13,567 nucleotides of DNA from positions 1 through 13,567 of the forward strand of contig JBHEKY010000031.1 in the NCBI GenBank assembly GCA_041859095.1, given 5' to 3'. The stretch's first letter is position 1, and the number at the start of each line of letters is the position of its first letter. The notes under the pieces are model-generated. The model worked only from the letters and a program-made list of their open reading frames with translations. It had not been told where the DNA came from and searched no databases. A program made the position numbers and the translations under genes. Positions 7,286 to 12,575 of the stretch are shown one piece after another. This stretch comes from UBA1422 sp041859095 (GTDB taxonomy: Bacteria; Bacillota; Clostridia; Peptostreptococcales; Anaerovoracaceae).

Positions 7286-7749
7286 ATTTCATCCTCAGTT
7301 TTTCTTTTTTCAATATATTCATCCAAGATGATTGCCGCTTCCACGACAAATTTCGTACAAGGTCTGACATTATAATAATCCCGAGTCCGTTCATCACTAT
7401 TCGGATTGTCCCAGCCTGCTTCTCGTCCCAGGAGTTCTCTGCAAATAATCGATCCCTGCCGCTCTTTAAACTTTTTAGCTAAGGACTGAATCAAGCGATA
7501 GTGCTCATCTTTGGCAAACTTATCTTGTGGATCGGTATACCCATACTTGGCACCCACCACCAGAAACATCCCGGTGACAGCGCCACATACTTCACGAAGC
7601 CGACCCATGCCTCCACCAAAAGAAGATGAGATTTTTATGGCTGTTTCCGGATCTAATCCTGTTTCATCAGAAAATGCGGCAAAGATCGCTTGCGAGCAAC
7701 TATATCCTTTTTCAAACAGCTCTTTTGCATGCTCTTCATGCCTGCTCAT
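7282..7749 (-). CDS. C_GCAxxG_C_C family cysteine protein (copy 1)
   Basis: A 155-residue protein of the C_GCAxxG_C_C family. Key residues are Cys18 in GYSCSQA, the glycine-rich FGGGMG at 44-49, Cys55 in CGAVTG (55-60), Cys103 and Cys131, the canonical single-cysteine spacing of the family. No signal peptide or membrane segment is visible, so it is probably cytoplasmic. It overlaps the end of the Mrp gene by 4 bases (ATGA), with GAGGAG 8 bases before its ATG, and overlaps the DUF1847 gene by 4 bases. The close coupling to an Fe-S carrier ATPase suggests, but does not prove, that it receives a cluster or metal. No enzymatic activity is known for the family. Confidence 0.88.
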   Translation of the reverse strand: MSRHEEHAKELFEKGYSCSQAIFAAFSDETGLDPETAIKISSSFGGGMGRLREVCGAVTGMFLVVGAKYGYTDPQDKFAKDEHYRLIQSLAKKFKERQGSIICRELLGREAGWDNPNSDERTRDYYNVRPCTKFVVEAAIILDEYIEKRKTEDEI

Positions 7750-8591
7750 TTCACCGGCTCCTCAATGCTGCCCGCAAGAACGTCAGCAACTTGATCCAAC
7801 CAGGTGTTTTCATAAAACTCAATCATTCCTTGATCGCACGCTGCTGCAATTTTCGGATCAATCGGTAGTTTTGCCAGCACTTCAAGATTGTATTTGCCGG
7901 CGATGTCTTCAATATGACTGTCGCCAAAAATCTTATAATCCTTGCCATTGTCCGGGCATTTGAAATAGGACATATTCTCAACCAATCCAACAATGGGAAT
8001 ACTCATCATCCGTGCCATCTTGACCGCTTTTGCCACAATCATCGATACCAACTCTTGGGGTGAGGTAACAATGATGATTCCGTCCACGGGAAGCGATTGA
8101 AATACAGTTAGGGGAACATCCCCCGTTCCCGGAGGCATATCAACAAACATGAAATCCACCTCGCTCCAGATGACATCTGTCCAAAACTGCTTTACAGTAC
8201 CTGCAATCAGTGGGCCACGCCATACGACCGGGTCTGAATCATTCTCAAGCAGTAAATTAATCGACATCACGTCAATACCGGTTTTGCTGTGAATTGGAAA
8301 AATACCCAACTCATCACCTGTTGCTTTTCCCGAAATACCAAAAGCCTTGGGAATGGAAGGTCCTGTCACATCGGCATCAAGAATTGCTGTGCGATAACCC
8401 CTTTTATTCATTGCCACCGCCAGTAGGGAAGTCACCAACGACTTTCCAACGCCGCCCTTCCCGCTGACTACACCAATCACTTTTGTTACGCTGCTCTTTT
8501 GGTGTAATTTTTCAATTAAATCCTTTGGTTCTTTTCTTTCTGCACAGTCTTCTCCGCAGCTGCTGCAGCTTTCATTGCAATTTTCGCTCAT
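7746..8591 (-). CDS. Mrp/NBP35-family Fe-S cluster carrier ATPase
   Basis: A P-loop ATPase of the Mrp/NBP35/ApbC group, which carries and transfers [4Fe-4S] clusters. The N-terminus has Cys5, Cys9, Cys12 and Cys16, an NBP35-like cluster site. The deviant Walker A GKGGVGKS is at 44-51, LDADVTGPSIPK at 71-82, and VDMPPGTGD, the Walker B/Mrp signature, at 150-158. The usual C-terminal CPxC after ENMS is CPDN here: Cys212 is kept and the second cysteine is Asn215. That pair normally holds the bridging cluster, so this protein may rely on its N-terminal site or another partner. ATG 8591 has AGGAG 6 bases upstream, 14 bases after the MBL stop. Confidence 0.94.
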   Translation of the reverse strand: MSENCNESCSSCGEDCAERKEPKDLIEKLHQKSSVTKVIGVVSGKGGVGKSLVTSLLAVAMNKRGYRTAILDADVTGPSIPKAFGISGKATGDELGIFPIHSKTGIDVMSINLLLENDSDPVVWRGPLIAGTVKQFWTDVIWSEVDFMFVDMPPGTGDVPLTVFQSLPVDGIIIVTSPQELVSMIVAKAVKMARMMSIPIVGLVENMSYFKCPDNGKDYKIFGDSHIEDIAGKYNLEVLAKLPIDPKIAAACDQGMIEFYENTWLDQVADVLAGSIEEPVK

Positions 8592-8605
8592 TTGTTTCTC
8601 CTATT

Positions 8606-9430
8606 TTATAAACTTATTTGACTACCTGTTGAAATATATCCTAGCTTATCGCCTAAGATTTCTTTTAAATGTTCGCAGGATTTGATTCCGGTACAATGCC
8701 CGGTATAATATTGGACTTCCGTCTCCGATAATGCCTGCCCAATTCCCGCAACGATTGATGATTCTTCATCCCTTTTCGCGGCTCCATTATATAGATGGAA
8801 TCCGCCAATCACAACATCCGGCATTCGCTTTTTATCCCGGAAGAATTGATCCACAATATTTACAATACCTTTGTGGGCGCAACCGGCTACCAACAAGGTT
8901 TTGCCATTTTCACGGATAATCAGATTCTGCTCATGGGAAAAGTTGTCCTGTTGTAATTCGCCATCGTACTCCATGTATAAATCCTGATTCCCTGATGGAG
9001 AAAATCGGTTGCCATTGATTCGAGAAAAAAGTTCCAGCTCTTCGTCGATAATCAGCCCATCCTCCACAAACACAAATCTCGAGTTGGGAAATAGCCCTTG
9101 GTCCAGCCCAATATATTTTTGTTGACTAAAAATACTTTGCGAATAGTGGTTTTGAAAGGCGTTCATATTCATGTAAATTTTTGCGGTCTGGTTCAACGCT
9201 AAAAATGTTTTTAATCCTCCCCCATGGTCATAATGGCCATGAGAAAGTATAACGATATCCACAGCAGCTAAATCCACGCCCATTTTGTCAGCGTTCTCCG
9301 CAAAAAGTTGACTTGCACCAGTATCAAATAGAATCTTGTGCCGTTTTGTTTCAATGTACAAACTTAGGCCATGCTCTGCTCCCAAGTCAGGATTTTCTGA
9401 AATGTTTTCAACCAGTGTTGTAATAATCAT
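8606..9430 (-). CDS. MBL-fold metallo-hydrolase (MJ0301/DHPS-like subgroup)
   Basis: A metallo-beta-lactamase-fold protein of 274 residues. The metal motif HGHYDH lies at 64-69 (His64, His66, Asp68, His69). Further likely ligands or landmarks are GCAHKGI (His186), GGFHLYNG (His212) and TGHCTG (His245). This set resembles the archaeal MJ0301-like group annotated as 7,8-dihydropterin-6-methyl-4-(beta-D-ribofuranosyl)-aminobenzene-5'-phosphate synthase relatives, but that reaction is not supported for Clostridia and should not be assumed. I chose ATG 9430 because GGAG lies 7 bases upstream and the family starts with this strand; the open frame back to 9526 merely overlaps the DUF134 gene. It begins one base after the DUF134 stop. 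Confidence 0.88.
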   Translation of the reverse strand: MIITTLVENISENPDLGAEHGLSLYIETKRHKILFDTGASQLFAENADKMGVDLAAVDIVILSHGHYDHGGGLKTFLALNQTAKIYMNMNAFQNHYSQSIFSQQKYIGLDQGLFPNSRFVFVEDGLIIDEELELFSRINGNRFSPSGNQDLYMEYDGELQQDNFSHEQNLIIRENGKTLLVAGCAHKGIVNIVDQFFRDKKRMPDVVIGGFHLYNGAAKRDEESSIVAGIGQALSETEVQYYTGHCTGIKSCEHLKEILGDKLGYISTGSQISL

Positions 9431-9431
9431 T

Positions 9432-9797
9432 TTATTGCTCCACCTCATTTTGAACACATCTATTTCTGTGACATCTGGCGCATCCATGGATTCTTTCACT
9501 GTCATTATACAACTGAAAGTCCCCACCCTCGATTTTCAGCATTCTGCCGTTCACCAGGGATTCTGCCATTTTGCCTCTTGCTGCTTTATAGATACTTTGC
9601 ACGGTGGCGCGTGCAACTTGCATCTTGTCCGCGCACTCCTCCTGGTTCAATCCTTCTTGATCAATCAGCCGGATGGTTTCATACTCTTCCACTGACATGA
9701 TAATCAACTCATCATCATTCAGAAAGCCATTTAAAGGACCATACAAGGTGCTCCCCGGCATGCAACATACCTCTCGCCATTTCCTTGGTCTTGGCAT
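9432..9797 (-). CDS. DUF134 (UPF0251) HTH DNA-binding protein, probable operon regulator
   Basis: A 121-residue predicted transcription factor of the DUF134 family. The N-terminus MPRPRKWR is the family hallmark. EEYETIRLIDQEGLNQEEC (37-55) leads into a sigma-70 region 4-like helix-turn-helix with QVARATVQSIYKAARGK at 60-76. A C-terminal CxxCHxxxC (Cys106, Cys109, His110, Cys114) plus Cys11 and Cys12 could sense a metal or redox state. ATG 9797 has GGAGG 8 bases upstream. It is the first gene behind a near-consensus promoter with two short palindromes in the leader, so autoregulation is plausible. Elsewhere DUF134 genes often sit beside Mrp and NifX/NifB-like genes; no NifX/NifB gene is present here. 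Confidence 0.9.
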   Translation of the reverse strand: MPRPRKWREVCCMPGSTLYGPLNGFLNDDELIIMSVEEYETIRLIDQEGLNQEECADKMQVARATVQSIYKAARGKMAESLVNGRMLKIEGGDFQLYNDSERIHGCARCHRNRCVQNEVEQ

Positions 9798-9821
9798 ATC
9801 TTCTCCCTCCTAATGTTTTTG

Positions 9822-9840
9822 GCATATGCTATTTATAAAT
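9822..9840. promoter_or_regulatory. Two adjacent palindromes in the DUF134 operon leader, possible operator
   Basis: GCATATGC (9822-9829) and ATTTATAAAT (9831-9840) are perfect palindromes separated by one base. They lie just downstream of the -10 box and before the ribosome binding site, around the expected transcription start. A protein bound there would block the promoter. AT-rich palindromes of this size can occur by chance. Confidence 0.35.
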
Positions 9841-9842
9841 TC

Positions 9843-9870
9843 ATTATATGTTTTTTGTGGTATATGTCAA
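9843..9870 (-). promoter_or_regulatory. Near-perfect sigma-A promoter of the nine-gene operon
   Basis: On the minus strand, TTGACA (9870-9865), a 16-base spacer and TATAAT (9848-9843): both boxes match consensus, and the spacing is one short of the optimum. The DUF134 start codon is 45 bases beyond the -10. A promoter this strong on an accessory operon suggests it is normally repressed. Confidence 0.85.
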
Positions 9871-9886
9871 TAACCATATATTAGAG

Positions 9887-9922
9887 AAAAAAAGACCAAA
9901 GTGCTAAGTTCCACATTGGTCT
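9887..9922 (-). terminator. Factor-independent terminator after the DUF1847-rhodanese gene
   Basis: Read on the minus strand, AGACCAATGTG (9922-9912), an 8-base loop and CACTTTGGTCT (9903-9893) form an 11-bp stem with one mismatch, followed by a U-run from 9893 to 9887. It begins 40 bases after the stop at 9963 and separates the DUF2703 unit from the downstream promoter. Confidence 0.9.
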
Positions 9923-9962
9923 TATGTTATTTCGTATATATAACTGTGTTCATCCTGCTTTC

Positions 9963-10859
9963 CTATACTGCCCAAGACCCATCAGAATATCCACCGCCTA
10001 AGCTTTTTACATTCTTGTACCCTTTCAATGATAAATACATTACTGCATAAAGAGATTGCATACCACCATTGCAATAAATTATGGTTTCCTTATTTTTGTC
10101 TGGCAAAATTGTATTATACTTGTGTGGAAGTTGACTTAAGAGACATTGAATGGATCCGAGGATTCCATTTTTCATAAAAACTTCCTCTCCCCTCAAATCA
10201 AGAAGCACAAGATTGTCTTGCCAATTTTCTGCTTTTATTTTTTCTTTAAGCTGATCCCGTGGGATAAGGCGAAAACTGTTGTCCATATTTTTTAGAAACA
10301 AGTCTTCCACGCTATGGTATCCGGGCAATCCATCCAATGGTCGATGTTGTGACACCCGATCCTTGACCAGCCATGTGGTAAAATCCATATTCAGTTGCTT
10401 TTGTATCATAATATCATGCCCCAGGCAAAGACCCATAAGGATTGTGAATTCTGCACCTGAACCATTGATTACATTGGCCTGCCCAATGGGATTGCAGGAG
10501 ACCGCTTGACTTGCTTTTTCGGGATTGATATCAGCCTCTGTTACGCCGTCCACCGTGCAAGAAATCATTGCAGTTTGAAATCCGGCATTTGATAGGTAGA
10601 TTCGTAGAAGTTTTGCCTCTTTCTCTAATCCGTAGCAATATGCCACGCCCAGGATTTGATAATTTCGACTCTTTGCATATTCAACGATTTCTTCGAGCCT
10701 ATTTAATGTCCCAGCTCTGCCATTGTCCACCAGCTCCGAGGCTGATCGGACAATCATCTGATTGTCATCTACGGCATATTTGTGCAAGTATTCTTCGTGC
10801 CGATCAAAGCAGGGTTGTGAATCTCTGCAGCCTTTTGTAGTACATTTCGTACAATCCAT
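9963..10859 (-). CDS. DUF1847-rhodanese fusion protein
   Basis: A 298-residue two-domain protein. Residues 1-190 are DUF1847, with an N-terminal cysteine cluster (Cys3, Cys6, Cys11, Cys17), AYCYGLEKEA at 73-82, Cys101, CNPIGQA at 122-128, GLCLGHD at 143-149 and VKDRV at 165-169. Residues about 195-298 form a rhodanese domain with LLDLRGEE at 219-226, the active-site loop around Cys263 (YCNGGMQS, 262-269) and the closing GGGYSDGSW at 288-296. The usual CxxGxR loop has Gln268 in place of Arg. Rhodaneses carry persulfide sulfur on this cysteine, so the fusion links a cysteine protein of unknown role to sulfur transfer. ATG 10859 has AAGGA upstream and lies 21 bases after the DUF2703 stop. A strong terminator follows. 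Confidence 0.88.
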   Translation of the reverse strand: MDCTKCTTKGCRDSQPCFDRHEEYLHKYAVDDNQMIVRSASELVDNGRAGTLNRLEEIVEYAKSRNYQILGVAYCYGLEKEAKLLRIYLSNAGFQTAMISCTVDGVTEADINPEKASQAVSCNPIGQANVINGSGAEFTILMGLCLGHDIMIQKQLNMDFTTWLVKDRVSQHRPLDGLPGYHSVEDLFLKNMDNSFRLIPRDQLKEKIKAENWQDNLVLLDLRGEEVFMKNGILGSIQCLLSQLPHKYNTILPDKNKETIIYCNGGMQSLYAVMYLSLKGYKNVKSLGGGYSDGSWAV

Positions 10860-10880
10860 ATGTGCTTCCTTTCTTCACTG

Positions 10881-11369
10881 TCAGCAACAAGACCCGCCGC
10901 TGCATCCACACCCACACCCGGAGGTAGTTTCGATCTTTGATGTTCCCTCGTCCAAACTCAGTATCTTCATTACTGCTAGTCGGATAGCTTTCGCCGGAAC
11001 GTCATCGTACGCTTCTCCATCAAAAATAACGGTCCTACAATAGGTTTCGCTGCCCACAAGGTCCGAGCATGAAGCACAATAATTATCCTTCACTTCCAAT
11101 TCGATGATTTCTTCAATCAGCACTCCATTTATAAGGATCTGATTGGATTCCTTTACATTTGTTGCATCCAATTTCGTCTCAATCAATTGAATCGTTATTC
11201 CCTGAGGGTCTAACTTTCTTTGCAATCGTTTGATTTCGGCATTGAGATTCTCACCTGTATCATAACATCTGTCGCAGGTTTCACCTGCAGCATCAAGGTG
11301 TTTCCATTCGATTACCAAAACGTCTTGCTTCTTGGCCACATCTTCTTGCGGCTTTTGACAGTTTCCCAT
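10881..11369 (-). CDS. DUF2703 family protein with cysteine-rich C-terminal tail
   Basis: A 162-residue protein of the DUF2703 family (PF10865), of unknown function and often seen near metalloid or thiol genes in anaerobes. Landmarks are IEWKHLD at 20-26, CDRCYDTGE at 32-40, YCASC at 97-101 and SETYCRT at 107-113. Most of the core is ordered cysteines (32, 35, 98, 101, 111), and INGVLIEE at 80-87 resembles a thioredoxin-like strand. It ends in a tail with Cys152, 154, 156, 161 and 162 (GCGCGCSGGSCC), likely to bind a soft metal. ATG 11369 has AAGGA about 10 bases upstream. It is first in a two-gene unit with the DUF1847-rhodanese gene. Confidence 0.85.
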   Translation of the reverse strand: MGNCQKPQEDVAKKQDVLVIEWKHLDAAGETCDRCYDTGENLNAEIKRLQRKLDPQGITIQLIETKLDATNVKESNQILINGVLIEEIIELEVKDNYCASCSDLVGSETYCRTVIFDGEAYDDVPAKAIRLAVMKILSLDEGTSKIETTSGCGCGCSGGSCC

Positions 11370-11415
11370 ATTTCATGCTTCCTTTTCAAGTTTATAATTG
11401 CATATTCCAAGTACC

Positions 11416-11444
11416 ATTCTGCGTCTTTTTAGTGTCACTGTCAA
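11416..11444 (-). promoter_or_regulatory. Predicted promoter of the DUF2703-rhodanese unit
   Basis: On the minus strand, TTGACA (11444-11439), a 17-base spacer and CAGAAT (11421-11416): a perfect -35 and a -10 matching 4 of 6. It lies in the 98-base gap after panC, 47 bases before the ATG at 11369. No terminator was seen between panC and this promoter, so panC transcripts may also read through. Confidence 0.55.
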
Positions 11445-11467
11445 CAACCCGAAACAGATTCAGTAAA

Positions 11468-12319
11468 CTAAACAATGCCTTCGGGAATCAAAATGTTGTC
11501 AATAAGTCGGGTTGTTCCGATGGCAACGGCCACTGCGATGAGGCTTTCACCCTCAATTTTTTGGACTGGAAGGAGGGTTTTGGCATCCACAATCTCTACA
11601 TACTCCACTTCCATGCCAGCTTTTTTTAGCCCACGGAAAATTTGGTTATTCAGTATGTCCGCATCTGTCACGCCATCTCTGACGAGCTTCGCTGCTTCTT
11701 CTAGCAACCGGTAGATTGTCGCCGCTTGGAATGTCTCGGCATCTGATAATCGAGTATTTCTAGAGCTACATGCAAGGCCACTGTCTTCGCGCACAGTTGC
11801 ACACGATATGACGTCTATTCCTAGATCTAAATCATGGACCATTTGTTTCACGATACAAACCTGCTGATAATCCTTTTGACCAAAGTAAGCTCGGTTTGGT
11901 TGGACGATATTAAATAGTTTTAACACGATGGTGGCCATGCCGACAAAATGTCCCGGCCGAGATTCCCCACACAGGGGTTTGGCCAGCTCTCTGACGTCCA
12001 CATAGGTCTGAAATCCTGCCGGATATAATTGGTTTTCATCTGGTGCGAAAACGACGGTTGCACCAGCCAATTTTGCAGCCGCAATGTCCGCTTCCCTGCA
12101 CCTTGGATATTTCGCATAATCTTCCCGGCAAGAAAATTGGGTTGGATTCAGAAATATGCTAAGCACTGTAATATCATTCTCGGCGGCTGAGCGCTCAATC
12201 AAGGCACAGTGCCCCTGGTGGAGGCATCCCATGGTTGGTACAAATCCGATGCTGCGTCCCTCAGTGCGGTTCTTTTGAAGATACTGCCTGAGTGTTGAGA
12301 TGGTTTCAAATATGATCAT
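11468..12319 (-). CDS. panC: Pantothenate synthetase (pantoate-beta-alanine ligase)
   Basis: Joins pantoate and beta-alanine with ATP through a pantoyl-adenylate to give pantothenate, the coenzyme A precursor. The 283-residue length is standard. Signatures are PTMGCLHQGH at 28-37 (the HxGH nucleotide-binding motif), SIFLNPTQF at 54-62, GHFVGMATIVLKLFN at 123-137, FGQKDYQQ at 146-153 and CSSRNTRLS at 184-192. ATG 12319 has TAGGAG 6 to 7 bases upstream. panB and panD are not adjacent, which is unusual for Firmicutes, where they often form one operon. A structured leader with a terminator precedes the gene, so control at the RNA level is likely. Confidence 0.97.
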   Translation of the reverse strand: MIIFETISTLRQYLQKNRTEGRSIGFVPTMGCLHQGHCALIERSAAENDITVLSIFLNPTQFSCREDYAKYPRCREADIAAAKLAGATVVFAPDENQLYPAGFQTYVDVRELAKPLCGESRPGHFVGMATIVLKLFNIVQPNRAYFGQKDYQQVCIVKQMVHDLDLGIDVISCATVREDSGLACSSRNTRLSDAETFQAATIYRLLEEAAKLVRDGVTDADILNNQIFRGLKKAGMEVEYVEIVDAKTLLPVQKIEGESLIAVAVAIGTTRLIDNILIPEGIV

Positions 12320-12370
12320 TTTAGTCTCCTAACTTAGAATCCCCGATTGTCCCCGAACGCCTTGAAGCAA

Positions 12371-12404
12371 TAAAAAAGTGCCTCCCGAAAATCAGAAGGC
12401 ACTT
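12371..12404 (-). terminator. Terminator hairpin in the panC leader (possible attenuator)
   Basis: On the minus strand, AAGTGCCT (12404-12397), a 13-base loop and AGGCACTT (12383-12376) form a perfect 8-bp stem, followed by a U-run (12377-12372). It ends about 50 bases before the panC ATG and about 155 bases after the predicted start of transcription. It may end transcripts of the upstream membrane-protein gene, attenuate panC, or both. Confidence 0.85.
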
Positions 12405-12500
12405 AAAAAGACAATTAGGATTTGGTGCTCTCTGTCTCTGTCCTGGGATCAAAGCAGAATCTGTTATAGTATGGTTTGTTTCCGTCTGTTGGCGGGAGTA

Positions 12501-12525
12501 CGTATGGCTCCAAAGGATGCCATCG
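12501..12525 (-). ncRNA. pan-motif-like hairpin with two bulged adenines
   Basis: On the minus strand this 25-base stretch folds completely: CG pairs with CG, ATGGC with GCCAT and TCC with GGA around a three-base loop. One unpaired A lies on the 5' side (12518) and one on the 3' side (12503). The pan RNA motif is described as a hairpin with two conserved bulged A residues in leaders of panB, panC or panD genes. Position, orientation and structure all agree, but I cannot check the primary-sequence consensus. Known examples are often tandem; only one hairpin is clear here. Confidence 0.55.
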
Positions 12526-12533
12526 TTTTGGCA

Positions 12534-12562
12534 ATTATACCGTCTTCTGATAAGGAATGCAA
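12534..12562 (-). promoter_or_regulatory. Predicted promoter of the panC leader
   Basis: On the minus strand, TTGCAT (12562-12557), 17 bases and TATAAT (12539-12534): a perfect -10 and a -35 matching only TTG. Transcription would start near 12527, putting the bulged-A hairpin at the extreme 5' end of the RNA. The gap from here to panC (12320-12575) holds this promoter, the hairpin and the terminator; I see no gene in it. Confidence 0.6.
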
Positions 12563-12575
12563 GAGAATGGTGCAT

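Noticed and set aside
9431..9526. N-terminal extension of the MBL protein back to 9526
   Set aside because: It lies wholly in the DUF134 gene in another frame; the internal ATG 9430 has a good GGAG site and matches the family's start.
10870..10883. Possible selenocysteine reading of the TGA that follows the CC end of the DUF2703 protein
   Set aside because: Readthrough gives only one more residue (Gln) before a second TGA, and no SECIS-like hairpin was apparent. A normal stop is simpler.
11439..11467. Similarity of the sequence after panC to the end of the DUF2703 gene (both contain TGTTG and ACAGTGA), as if a gene remnant
   Set aside because: The match is short, gapped and partly explained by the TTGACA promoter box; readthrough of the panC stop gives no cysteine-rich tail.
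12321..12575. An open frame of 84 codons on the minus strand between panC and the membrane-protein gene
   Set aside because: It spans the promoter, the bulged-A hairpin and the terminator of the panC leader, has no ribosome binding site and no recognisable composition or motif.
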